Source: Daphnia pulex (lineage: Eukaryota; Arthropoda; Branchiopoda; Diplostraca; Daphniidae). Taken from it: a stretch of 64,000 nt of DNA. Shown here in pieces: positions 1 to 11,877 of this stretch. A program made the translations under genes and the position numbers. The notes under the pieces are model-generated. The model was given only the letters and a program-made list of their open reading frames with translations. It made no database searches and was not told the origin of the DNA. The DNA lies in contig NC_060017.1 of assembly GCF_021134715.1 (NCBI RefSeq), positions 3,906,001-3,970,000 of the forward strand, given 5' to 3'. Each line of letters begins with the position of its first letter. Within the stretch, counting starts at the first letter, position 1.

Positions 1-3000
1 TCTGGCAGTGTGTGTGTGCATATATACTTGTTGAAACGCTGGTGATAATGAATGGGGGATCCCCCAACTGAATACGCGGCGGCAGTTTAAAGAGCCACTC
101 ATTAGTGTCACACGTTTCCCATTCATTTGTTGTCGTGGGTGTATATAATAGTTTATAACAAGAGACAATATAAAGCACTCGTGTATAAAACAAATAATAC
201 GGGGATTGGTAGATATCGTGTCGACACTCTTTTATGGCGACAAATAGACGATGAGACAATCACACACAATCAATCTAACCCCTCCGTTCAAAAAACAGCA
301 CGGACGGTCTGAATGAAAAGAGCCCACAATTTTTCAAGTAGCCGAGCTCCTCTAAATGGCAACACACTGACAGGTTTGTCTCTCAGAAGGCACGTGCCTT
401 TTTAACAAACATCAACGTTAAAGACACTAAATATACACAAAAAAAGAGCCCCCACGTTTTACCTCCTTTTAAAGAGCGCGCCATCATTTGTGTTCGGTGG
501 TGGTGGTTTGCCTGTCTAATCTACAATATATACAAAAGAGACGTCTCAACTGGATCCTCACAGCTAACTGTCACTCCCCATACATAGAGAGACAGTCAAT
601 ACAATTAACTTACAAGACCCCCCGCCATTCATTTCTTATGGGCTCATCTCATTGACCGGAGCTTTTGCTCATACCCGTCGACAAATGGCCCTTTTGTCGG
701 ACGCTGTAAATCAATTTTCTCAAAACCATATCGCTTGTAAAAACTTGATGCGACTAATTTCTACCTCAATGGATTTCAATCTTTTTTTTATTACACAGTT
801 GTATCTTTTATATTTGGAGCCGCTAAAATAAACAATCACGTCTCAATTGCGGGGTTCTGCAACTGACCAGCCCACTTGTCGAACTCATCTAAACCCGGAA
901 TCACGTGTTTAACCGAGTACTATAGACGGTTTTTCGCAGTAGTGCAGTACTATATGCATACGGTGTGTGTGTGTGTGTGTGTACACTACTTGCGCATCAT
1001 AAACCTGTTATAAACGGTAGCCTATTGGATGCTGAATGACGAGCAAGTGGTTGTCGTTTGAACACACCAAAACAAAAATTGAAATTCATAAATTATAATC
1101 TTGAGAAGATTGACAAGAGAAAACCTTTTTTGTTTTTCCAATATTTATTGATTCGGTGTGGCCGATTAAAAATTGCTGTACGCGCAGTGATTTCCTGTGG
1201 TTCGTCCATATAAAAACATTTCTGGTTTTATACGGGCGGCGGCGCTTTAGTTTTCCGTTTGAATTGAAATTGAAAAAAAATTCAAAACAATGGAGAGAAG
1301 AAAAAAAAGAAGTTGTACAGTTTCTTTTAGGGGAAAGAAAGTCTGCCACTAGTGGCGCTGTAGCCTGGCTGGTGGCGTAGTCTATAATAAACCAGCCCCG
1401 GCTGCAGCCCAAGCACGAAGAGCTTGGCGCGGCTCTCTCTTTTTTCTTTTATCCCCGTCTACTTCTTTTCATCCATCTCTTCTTCTTCCTCTTTCTTTTT
1501 TCTCTCTTTCTGTTCTTTTTCTTTTCAAGTCGTCGTGTTGTTGCTCTCCCCTTATCAAGGCCTTCCCATCCTCGTGCCTTTCGTGCTGGTTTCGTATACG
1601 CCAATGTCGACTGCCATCAACCCCACCTCCCCACCACCACCCATCTCCGCAGCGTTGCCAGTCTAAAACCTTTTTGGCTACTACTACTTGGGTTTTTCTT
1701 CAAATATTACGTGTGTGTCGCAAGTCTTCTCCACTCTCTAGCGCGCCCATAATATCCACACACACACACACACACATTACATATTCTCATGGACCAACAG
1801 TCTGCTTTTGAGTTGATCAACATTTACTTTTTACCTTTTGCATTTTTATTTCACACTATTATTGGCCTCTCCCAATAACATAGACAGATGAACAATTTTG
1901 AGATTTTTCTTTAAAGAATTGACTATTGATTATCGTCTGGGTTTCTCTTAACTGGTAGTTTCGTAGTCGCAGATGCAAATTATTCCTTACAACTATTGAA
2001 ATGACGTTACATTAGTGACTGAAATGAAATCATTTATCTTAAAAGAAGAGCGCATAAAATGAGTTTGATAGTAAAAGCAAGTTAAGTCAAATGTTGAAAA
2101 GAGAAATACATTTATATATATAACGGAAAGCAATGATGACGGCAACGTCGCTCCGCCTCCGACTTTGTTCGTCGAGGAGAGAAAAGAGATACTCGTCGCT
2201 GCTCTGCCGTCTGACTCAGCATCGTTTTTTTTTATTTTATTTTATATATATTTTCCCCTCTCTCGTCGTCGTCGTCGCCATAGTTGTCTGAAAACACGGT
2301 CGATATACTCGCTGCACCCAACGCGGTGCTCTGACCCTTTTTTCCACCCTTCGGAACGAATGGCGGCCGCCAACTGGGTCCCACCGGTTCTCTCTTTATT
2401 GAACGAGGTCCTCGCCGCGTTGCCATGGCCGTTGAGGCGAGTGTATTTCACCACACACTCCGCCTGCGTCAGTCGCCCCCCTCCTCCTCCTCATTCCTTT
2501 TTGTCGAAAGAGAGAGAGAGCGACCATTGCTCTGAACCATTTGCGGGTCCCTTTTCTCTACTCTTCAAACCCCCAAGAAAATACGATACTTTGTGTGCTC
2601 GCGATGCACATTACGCGCCGCTCGCGAGTCTGCATGATAGGACACGCCGAGCCAGCCAGTCGACTTTTGGCGCCAATAACACAAATCTCGTACAGCGCGC
2701 GCCAAATCCAAAAAAGTTCCCGACTACATTATTATGATTAAATTTTAATAAATGCTATTCGACAAAGAGCCATCAGCGTTTTCTTATTAGATAACGCGTC
2801 ACCTTTTTTCCTACTTTTAATGGACGTCGAAGATAATGCATCTATAAAGTTTGCACGTCATCCGTGGGGATTTTTCCTGTAGGATTTGTCAACAATTTCT
2901 TCGACGTTAAAGAAAAAGATTGTTTTTTTATTTGTTAACCGAAATAAACAACTTCTTTTAAATTTACCGCAACTCGGTTAGAATTTTGGAGACTAGAAAA

Positions 3001-3090
3001 TATACGAACGGCAGAGGAAAAGGGAACAACAGTTTCGCCATCTAGCGACGAATTCAACAAACGCGTATCACGACGGTGCGAAAATAAATT
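1..3090. other. Intergenic, no supported gene
   Basis: No gene could be supported here. Open frames are short and low in complexity: runs of Phe/Ser from T/C-rich DNA near 1.42-1.67 kb, and Arg-rich frames near 2.2-2.7 kb. The stretch holds simple repeats: a GT run near 963-981 and a CA run near 1757-1775. The most GC-rich part is about 2.13-2.74 kb; it could be a promoter or an exon of a gene lying to the left, but no splice pattern or family match supports that. On the minus strand an AATAAA at 2927-2932 is a reasonable poly(A) signal for the gene ending at 3091. Confidence 0.5.
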
Positions 3091-3985
3091 TTAGGCTTTG
3101 TCGGATTTCCCTGCACCCGATGGCTTATTTTTGCATTGACGACTGCGTAGACGTTTCGGTTTCTTACTGATGTTACCGATGGGTTTCCCTGTAAATTGGC
3201 GTTGCTTTGGCTGCTGCTCACGCCGTTCCTGTTTACGTTTAGCAGACTCTTGTAGCTCTCGTTTCAGGCGCTTGACATGGGCTGATACACAATCCCTTCG
3301 AAAAAGAAGGACACCCGTTAGACTCCATTTTTTCTTTTAAAGAAATATCACTCAATGGATCGCCGAGTTTAAATTTTTAAGACAAAACGCTTTACTTATA
3401 GAAAAATTCGAAATATTAAGTTTGGATGTCGTAAGGGCTCATTCAAGAAACGATAAACTCTCTTCCAAATTCCAATCAAGAAAGAAGCCCAAGAGTTGAT
3501 ACGATTATCAACTAATAAATTGCATAATATAGCCGACACAACAATACCAACAGTAGCCCAACAAAATACGGAAATAAAATAATAAGTAGCCTGCCTACCT
3601 TTCGAAATCGTTGGGTTCTGCAAAATAATAGGTCAAGTCTGGATCATTTTCTGAGACGTTTGGTTCAATTGACGACACGTTGTCGAGAGTCATGCTCTGA
3701 TTCATCTCGACATGTGAATCATTTGTTGACGATGTTCCAACTAAAGTTTCGTCTAAACTCATCGACGGCATGAACGACAGATCGTGTTTGTTTTCTTCGT
3801 CGTCACTGGCAGGCCCATAGCTGAGAGTATTTTCAATAAATTTCTGTAAAAAAACAACAACTTTAAACGTCTGTGTAATTCACGAACGTCGTGAAACGTC
3901 GGATTCATTCTAAATTTACATGGCTTACACAAAGTTTGGTGTCCTTCTGTAGAGCTGATTGGAGGTAGCTCTCAATTTCATCCAT
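3091..3985 (-). CDS. Small unrecognised protein, acidic N-half and basic C-tail
   Basis: I do not recognise the family. A three-exon model fits: 3985-3929, 3843-3599 and 3295-3091, with GT/AG borders and phases that join cleanly, giving 168 residues ending at a TAA. The start at 3985 is the first ATG (MDEIESYLQSALQKDTKL). Residues about 20-100 are acidic and Ser/Thr-rich with repeated Met-Ser-Leu-Asp-like stretches. Residues about 105-168 are strongly basic (KRLKRELQESAKRKQERREQ, then KKPKRLRSRQ) and look like a nuclear or nucleic-acid-binding tail with a short helix. Such charge separation occurs in chromatin or spindle-associated small proteins, but no function is claimed. It lies tail-to-head about 0.8 kb from claspin on the same strand. 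Confidence 0.65.
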
Positions 3986-4782
3986 GGTGAATTACCTCTT
4001 TAGTCAGTTTGTCACTTAAAGATATCGGATTTTGGATTATTAAGTGACTCCAACGTCAATTCGATTCGTTCAACAAAGTCCTACGTCAATTCACACTTCA
4101 CATCACCCGAGCAGACATTGCAGAGCTCATTCCGACCTCCTTGGACTGATAACTAATAATGAACGTTGAGGTGACGTCGGTGGTGACTTCTGCTAAAAGG
4201 GGGGGGGGGGGGGGGGGTAAATACTACATTCAGTCGAAGAGTCGATTAAACATTGCAATTACAAAAAGATGTTAAATTGCGATTAATTTCAATGACAGAA
4301 AGAAATATTATTTTGTAACTAACAAATACAAATTTTCTTTGAGATTATTTCAGGGAAAAACATGCATATTAATTTTCATATTAATTCTATTTTTAGTTTC
4401 ATACTTTCATTAGACATAAATACCCATGCCGTAAAAACGGCATGCCACAACAAATCGGGAATATTTTGGTTGCTAGAAAATCACGTGATACAAATCTCGA
4501 ATCCTATTGGTTGCTTAAACGAGAATTTTTATATTTCGTTGAGGTCAAACAGTATAAACAAACTTGAACACGTGGTGCATAGTGTGTGTAAACAGCCTAC
4601 ACATTGAAAGTAGAGCTTCAATGCATACCTTCTTGACGAAATAACGAACTAACAAAATTAAGTCAATTGAAGTTATCTATTTAAAGTATGTAAATTCACA
4701 TAAAATTCGTGGAATCAAATTAACATAAAACTTGTAGATTGCGATTAAGATTTACAGACAAGAGTAATGTTCGAAAAAGCAA
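3986..4782. other. Intergenic spacer with a 20-bp G run
   Basis: This spacer separates the claspin stop codon from the small gene to its left. It holds the presumed promoter of the latter and an uninterrupted run of 20 G on the plus strand (4199-4218). Otherwise it is AT-rich, with no supported coding frame. Confidence 0.5.
4199..4218. repeat. Poly-G homopolymer (20 bp)
   Basis: Twenty consecutive G on the plus strand (C on the minus). The length may be affected by sequencing or assembly slippage. The run lies about 210 bp upstream of the start codon of the minus-strand gene at 3985, so it is in or near its promoter. Confidence 0.95.
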
Positions 4783-7700
4783 CTAAAAGTAAGAGAAAAT
4801 ACTCTTTGCTTTCAACGACACTTTGGCTTTCTTAGCAGGTGCTGGATTTTGATCCGATGAACCGCACAAAGACTGTGTCAAAGTAAAGAAAAGTGTTAAT
4901 GGCAGACGACATTAAACCAATTTGAATATTACCTCTTGTTTGACTTTTCTTCTTTCCTCAATGGGTGGTCGTTCAGGCGTAATAGAAGCGAATACAAAAT
5001 TCGAACCAGCTTTAGGGGCTTGAACCGGTAACACGGACTTGGTTAGCGAAGCAATTGCCGATAAATCTTTTTCACTTCGCCGCAAAAAAGAGCCCCGCCT
5101 CACCTATCATATGAGTTTAATGTAATCGGCTGATGTGAAACAAAATGTTGGACATGAAAGAACCACCAACTTACAGTTGCTGCTATGTTTTTCTTGGGAG
5201 AAATGAATTGCTTGAGATTAACCGCAGGAGCAGCAGCTGAGGAGGGATCGGCTTTTTCGACTGCATTCGAAGCGGTTTTAGTATTAACTTTCACCATTTT
5301 ACCGTTACGTTTCATTACTAATGGAACATCTTTTTTCTCTTCCTGCATTTTAACATTTAAGAAAGTCAATCCACGTTCAATTTAATGAAGTAGTTAACAA
5401 TACCTGTTGAGATTTTTGTTGCTGAAGCCATTTTTCTCTTTCGCTGCGCATTTTTCTCCAAGTGAGGTCATCCTGTTCTTCAGCAGCTTCTTCGGCTTCT
5501 TCTTCTTGAGTCTTTGGACGATTCTCTTCAGTTTCTTCGCCATCTGCATTTTTCCATCGAAATTGTCTTTGCCTTCCTCCGCCATCAGAATGTAAGTCGC
5601 CATCTTCAAGAAAAAGCTCTTGAAACAGACGAACATCGCGCTGGTCTTGGTCGAGTAAAGTTTTCATATGGGCTCTTCCTATTTGTTCGCGGACTTCATT
5701 TTCATCGATATCCTCCTTATCACCTTCCTCTTCTTCCCAATCATCTACTTCGTCTTCTCTTTCGTCGCCACTTCCAACTTCAGAGCCCGACAATTCAGCC
5801 TCATCTTCAAAAAAATCAGTCAGTCCTCGGAATTCTCGCTCTTCTTCGTGCATTTCTTCTTCGTCGACAGCCGAGCGCTCTTCATCCTCATCATCAGATA
5901 AACAAATTACGGCTCTTTTTCTACGATTTGGTTTCGATTTCTCCTCTTCGTCATCCAATAGCACTGGAGCACTTTCAGGTTCTTCTTCGTCATTTTCAAT
6001 TTGCAACTTGATAGGAGGACTGCCATTGCTGTCTTCATCATCATCGTCCATTGGAATAATCCTTGAGAAGGGTTTAAAGTCTTCCTCAGAATCTTCGTCA
6101 TCCACCATCTCATTCAGTTGGCTTTTTTGCGTGTCTCCTCCAGGCATTGAATCTTTAATAAATCAAAATTATTTTAATACTCGACAAGATGTGCAAATCG
6201 TAACAACTATACCGGTGAATTTTCCCGAACAAAGACCTAGTAGTTCCTCAACATTCGAGGCATCATCGTGTTGAGTGTCCCTTAACTTTGGAATAAGATC
6301 TTCTGAACTATCATCACTCTCGTTTAAATTAGGAGTCAAACCTTCCAACGAACTAAAGCGCCCGGAACTCTAAATAATGAAAATCGAATTAAAATAAGAA
6401 AAATTGATTTGAAATAATAGTTATTATCTAAACATAAGTTTAGAAATCTACCTTTGACAGACTGAGCTTCAGATCTGATTTTGAAGCAGAGACAATGTCA
6501 TCCGACTGTGAATTAGGTTTACTTGTTTCATCTTCGTCAGACTGTCCAGCTGAGTGGTAAATAGGCTTAGACTTCACTTTGACTGTATCTTCGTCATCCT
6601 GATCGTCATCTTCTTCATCATCTTCCATATTATTTTCATCACTATCTTCGGCTTCTTCATCAACAAACATATTCTTCTTCTTTTTCTTCTTTTTCTTGCG
6701 TTCGTATCCGTTATCTTCTTCATCTTCATCCTCGTCCATATCCGTCTCAGGTTCATCGGATAATATCTCTTCTTCTGGTTCGCTGTCAAGTTTTCCATCT
6801 GTAATTATTATTAATGGGTTATTTTTTTAGTGAAAACGATAACGCACGCCAAATTTAAAACAAGAAGCAGTGGGTAGTTTTATTGGTACCTGAATGAAAA
6901 TCTTCATTTTCGATTTGCTGACTTTCAATTTTTTTCATGCGATCAACAGCCCGTTTTGCCGATATGGATTGACGCAATGAGTCCCTCAGAAGTTGACGAC
7001 GTCCAGCGGATGCGCATTCTGAAGAATTATTTTCGACGGGAACACTCAAAACATCTCTCTTTAATTCAAGTTGTCCATCGGCGTTCATAACTTTATGCAC
7101 AATGCTGTAGAAATAAACAGAAAACAGTTGCAAAGTGCCCATGTGATAAGACAAGCAGACAAGATCAAACCTGATTTGAATGTCCTTCTTCTTAGGTGTT
7201 TTCTTAGTGTTAGTGACCTGTTGTACAAAGCGCTCTATAAGGTTATTCACCTTTTCTTTCTGGTCAGGTGTAGCTTCACTTTCGAGATCAAAATCAAGCA
7301 ATTGGCCAGGCCGACCGTGTAACGTGGGTTTATTCACTTTTGCGATTGAAAGTCGTTTGATGTTTTCCACCTTCTCTTTAAGAGAAAAAACCGACGAGAA
7401 ATCGAGCCAGGAATCGTTGGAACCGTCAGAAATCAAATCTGCTGAGCTCTTGACTTCGTGTGTTGCTTTGTCGACAGAATTGCTCGAACCAGCTTCAATT
7501 GCGCTACCCATGTCTTGGAGAGCGGCAGCAGAGTTGTTAGTTGTTTCAATATCCTCTAGAGAATCTAGTGGGGAACTCATTTCCACATTGTGCGACGTAG
7601 ATGGAGATTGGGGGTTTTCGGACTCCAGCAAGATCTTCTCTGCGACACCTGGAACATTATCAACGCTAGTCAAACTCGGATTCGAATCGACCGCTGACGG

Positions 7701-9315
7701 CAACTCTGGATTTGGTGGCAGTACTTCCTTGTCGTGTAACAGAACTTGATCTGTAGCAGAATCAACTTTTTCAGTTTCATTTTCCGACTCATCCGATTCG
7801 GATTTGAAAAATTCTTCTATTTCTTTAACACGATCTTCCAACACTTGCCTGTGATCCCATAGTGTAAATTGTAGAATTATTTGGTACAGTAAAAATCAGG
7901 TAAGAATTAAAACGCTTGACTTACACCACTGGGCCCACATTTCTAGGTGAAGGTTTAGCGCAGTCCTCGTTATTTACTCTTTTGCGATTCAAAAACTCTA
8001 AAAGACTCCTTTGCTTCGGCTGATTCAAAAATAGTATTTGTTGAATTTGGAAAAGAAATAAAAACTAAATTTTAAAATTTTACTTTGTGATAAGGAAGGC
8101 AGACAGTAGATTCCCGCACCATCCGTTGAGATTCGCTGTGAATTTTTTGTATTTCTTCGACAGGTTTCTTTCTCTGGATTGAATAATTTAAAAAATCATT
8201 ATTTCATTGAAAGCTAAAAAGTACTACAAATAATCATCCTAATTTGAATTCAGAGTGGTTTCTTTACTTTCCACTTGTAGCTACACTTAGAGAAACTTAC
8301 AAAAGTATAAGTACACCTACCAATTTTCTAGCTTTAGGAGAAACACTAGAGTTGTTTTTTTCTTTGTTTGAATCATTTCCTGAATAAGAATTTTATGAAA
8401 GAAAATAATAAATATTACATCATATTACATCAAATTAAAAAGAGGGGGAAGAATTTACCTGCACCACTACCATCACTATCTCCTTCTGAATTCCAAGCAA
8501 GTTTGATTTTTGAAGTTTCTTTGTCTTCATTTTCAGAATCACCTAAACAGTTGAGAAAAAATTTATTAAATATACAGAAATAAGAAATAATTTTACACTT
8601 TATGATCAATCAATAATTCTTTGATCACAAAAAAGCATACTTGAATTGCCATTTTCTGACTCAGATGATGATTGTTGTTTCTTGATCAGCTTTTTCTTAT
8701 TTACTGATTTGGCTGAAAGACTACTTTTGATTTTGTCAGCAAGTCCATCTTTTGAGAATGATGTTTTAGTATACATTTCATAATCAGAACTATCATCTTC
8801 GTGTTCTGAATTCCATACTGGCTTAATTCTTGAACGCTTCATATTTTTCTTCACACTCCCTTCATCTAAAGTTCAAGTAACATTTTATAATAAATATACA
8901 ATTAAATGTTGGTGGCACAACACATTTATTTATAAGTAAGGAAGTATTAATAGGATTTGTTACCCGACTGATTTGAGTCATTTGTGTGTAGTTCATTTTC
9001 AATCCTTGTTTCATCTGAATGAGCTTTTGTATTTGTATCATCCATATTTTCAGGAAGTGTTTTCTCAGGCTCTTGCATTGGATCATCATCGTCTGATTCC
9101 AACACGGCACATTTTCTGTTTTTCTTCACCTTTGATGGAATCATCACTTCATCTGTTTCACTCTCTCTACTTTCAGTCTCGATTTGTTTAATATCACTTG
9201 TAGTTTCCAAACCATTTTGAGACAATTCTTCTGCAGCTGCATCACTGTTAATGAGTAAGTCAATGTCTGTTGCACTGGAAGATTGAGTTGCCACTTCTGT
9301 GTTATTATCTGCCAT
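4783..9315 (-). CDS. CLSPN: Claspin, replication checkpoint mediator
   Basis: Claspin (Mrc1 family) travels with the replication fork and presents Chk1 to ATR. About 14 exons can be read from ATG 9315 to TAG 4783, for roughly 1,150-1,200 residues, close to vertebrate claspin. In order: an acidic Ser-rich N-terminus (exon ends near 8964, 8641, 8459); a conserved block ESQRMVRESTVCLPYHK near 8090-8180; a PIP-box-like QRSLLEFL near 8000; long acidic stretches; and a Chk1-binding-like motif ELLGLCSGKF near 6220-6260. Next comes the conserved acidic/basic block EFRGLTDFFEDEAELSGSE with RQRQFRWKN (exon about 5403-6147). The C-terminus reads SNFVFASITPE, then KAKSIFSYF, matching the animal claspin end. 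Only one LCSGKF-type motif is visible where vertebrates have three. Codons and splice sites look normal and I see no break. Confidence 0.9.
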
Positions 9316-9853
9316 GGTGATGGTTAATACACTTCACCGAAAATGAATCATAACCCTCGTGTACGTCAGTCAATATTTCCTTAAAAATTCTAAGAGTTGA
9401 AAGACTTGTGATTAGTTTGAGTACCTAGTTATCTACTGAAACTGAAAGGATGAAGCGTTGAAACTGAAAGAAAGAGAAAGAACTCTGTCTCGTCCTCAGA
9501 CTGCCTGTGATAAAGAACTACATTTACCCGCGTTTTTAATTTCACAGCGTTGCCGCGAATTGTTTTCTAGCACCGCAAGTTCGCAATTCCAGCAGGATTT
9601 GAAGAAAATTCTGAAATTCTCCTTTGAAAATATTGAAAATGTTTAAAAAATAATGGATCAACGAAAAAAACTCAATTATTCAAGCATCTTATATTATATA
9701 CGAACACTAAAATCATTACATTGCATTAATAAAATTAATAGCAATTATCAAACGATAATATACTTGACTAGATTGTTGGATTAGAAGAAGTTGTGGCCAA
9801 AGCAAATAAACTTATATAATAGACACAGTAAATTTTGAATAATTTTCTGACAC
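9316..9853. other. Claspin promoter / SLC3A2-like 3' flank
   Basis: A 538-bp spacer between the claspin start and the stop codon of the next minus-strand gene. It must hold the claspin promoter and the 3' UTR of the transporter gene. A 62-codon plus-strand frame at 9458-9646 is not supported by any family resemblance. No motif stands out. Confidence 0.5.
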
Positions 9854-11877
9854 TCACTTATCTAACAGCAATAACAGGCCTTCGCCAGGTGAAAGGTTTA
9901 GCTGGTTGAGTTTCACATATCCCTGCTTCCTTCCTGATGAACTAATCAAAGTAAAGCCACCGAAATATGTTTTAGAAAGATCGTGAGTAACGTTCTTGAT
10001 ACCGAGATTCAAAATCAACAAATAACGATTCCTCCGTGGGTAAAATCTTTCGACGACAACAGTATTGTTTGGCAGCATTTTAAAAACATAATTGTGCGAT
10101 CGCGATTCGACTATACCGTTGTCGTATTTGAGAATTGCATTGGTGTGTAAAGGTAGCGCGTCTTGACGCATTTCTAAAAGTTTGCCAAAGTTTTCTACAG
10201 AGCTATCGCCGCAATGAGAGTTCCATTGCATAAAAGTTGTGCTGTCCAGTCCTGAAATAGATGAGTTAGTCATGGTCTCTAAACCAATTTCGTCGCCGTA
10301 TAATACTGAAGCTGAACCAGGCAAGCAAAGGGCAAGCATTAGGACTCCAACAGTTAAAACACATTCACTCGTGTCGTCGACAAGCGAATTTGCCAATCTT
10401 GATTTTAAAAGTGTGCCCACGTTCCACATAATCCAAGGTTTATCAACGTCGTTGTCCCAACGAAGTCCATCTCGGATCTGCTCCTCCAATTTTGATGGCC
10501 GATCGAGGTTCAGGTTGTGATCAAGCAGATCGAATTGCTTCAATACATTGGAAACAAGAAGCGGGTGTTGAAGTGAATATTGAAGAATGAAATCAGAAGA
10601 ACCAATCAAGATTCTTCGTTTAGAAAACTTGCTGCTGAAAGAGTCCACCAAAGTTTTCCACTGAGCAATGTTTTTCCATAAATCCGCTTGGTGGGCAAAA
10701 GTATCGAGTCCCTAAAAATAATTCGTGTTTTAGACACAGGGGTACTGAAATATAGTTAAAACAATTGATTTACTTTCAGATAGAATCCATGAACGCCATG
10801 AAGAAGCCAAAATCTAAGCACATTTTCCACTAGAAGGTGCTCTCGGTGGGCAAGTTTGGAGTTTCCAACTACCCCGGGTATATGATTAATATGTAAATCT
10901 AATACTAGACTCATATTTCTGTTTTCCAGGCTTGTTAGTAAGTAGTTGAGTTGATTCGTATCGCCAAGATGAGGGTCGATATTTGATGCGTTAACAATAT
11001 CCAAGTAGTTATCCAGGTAGTTGTTGGCCTCGCAAATAGAATTAAGTCGCAAAGCATCAACATGCAATTGACTTTGAAGGTAATCTAGTTTCAGAGCTAT
11101 CCCGTGCAAGTCGCCGACGCTGTCACCTGTATGCGATATGCGCAATGAATCTTAGACTTATTAGGTTGTAAAGATTAAATTAATATTTATAACAACATAC
11201 CGTCGCCATCGTAAAAAGAGGCTGGGAAAATCTCATAAAAAACTTTCCCTTGCCACCATTCGGTGGACGGATCACAACGTTGAGGTAAATGAGCAATCAA
11301 TGTGGCTGAAGAGCTAAAGCAGGCCAAAATTGCAAGAATAACGACGACGGTTGAAATTATTCTGATGTACTTCCATGGCCACTTAACAAAGGGATAGTCA
11401 GGAAGATTGAGTTGATTGTCACCATCAGACTCCTTTGAACATATTTCCAGATCCTTTTCCGCCTCAAAGGAGGAGAGGCAAATTTCTTCAGAACTAATTT
11501 CAGTTTTCAATTTTTGAGAACCTATAATATGGATAATGATGAATGATTTACAATTTAGGTTATTCATTGTTTTAGTGATAAGAAAACACACTTGCAAGAA
11601 ATGTGCCCATGTTTAGGGGGACAGTTGGTTCCTCACACAAGGGGGTAGCAGCACCTGAATCCAGCAGTGGAGCAGTAGACGCAGCGTCTTCATCTTTGGT
11701 GTATCCTTGCCCTTGCAGCCTCAAGTTCATAGGGAAATCTTCCTTCGATAGTGGTGGTGTTGAATCATCCTCGCTTGTGATGAATACTTTTGGGATAGAC
11801 AATGGTGGTGGAAAGGAGCTTTGGCTGCTAGAATTTTTCCCTTTTTTCTCCGCCTTTTTTCCAAGAAACTTTGACAT
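9854..11877 (-). CDS. CD98hc/SLC3A2-like amino-acid transporter heavy chain
   Basis: Heavy subunit of heteromeric amino-acid transporters; it brings an SLC7 light chain to the plasma membrane. Four exons (11877-11592, 11521-11201, 11126-10774, 10711-9854) join in phase to 605 residues. A long cytoplasmic N-tail of about 145 residues is followed by one membrane segment (about 148-170, IIRIISTVVVILAILACF-like), giving type II topology. A Cys at about 178 (LPQRCDPSTEWWQG) sits where CD98hc makes its disulphide to the light chain. The lumenal part is a glycosidase-13/alpha-amylase-like fold: FYEIFPASFYDGDG, NMSLVLDLHINH, VHGFYLK, SASVLYGDEIGLE, and the family-typical end LSPGEGLLLLLDK. As in CD98hc, the amylase catalytic set appears incomplete, so enzyme activity is not expected. 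The light-chain partner cannot be told from this window. Confidence 0.9.

Noticed and set aside
2165-2737. 190-codon plus-strand frame
   Set aside because: Composition is driven by T/C- and CGT-rich repeats (Phe, Arg, Pro runs); overlapping frames exist on both strands and no family features are seen.
4199-4218. Poly-G run as a functional G-quadruplex promoter element
   Set aside because: A homopolymer of this kind is often a slippage product; nothing else in the sequence supports a function.
5514-6011. Plus-strand frames opposite the claspin acidic exon
   Set aside because: They are the antisense shadow of GAA/GAT-rich coding sequence and read as Phe/Leu/Ser-rich artefacts.
9458-9646. 62-codon plus-strand frame between claspin and the transporter gene
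   Set aside because: No resemblance to any family, and it overlaps the expected claspin promoter.
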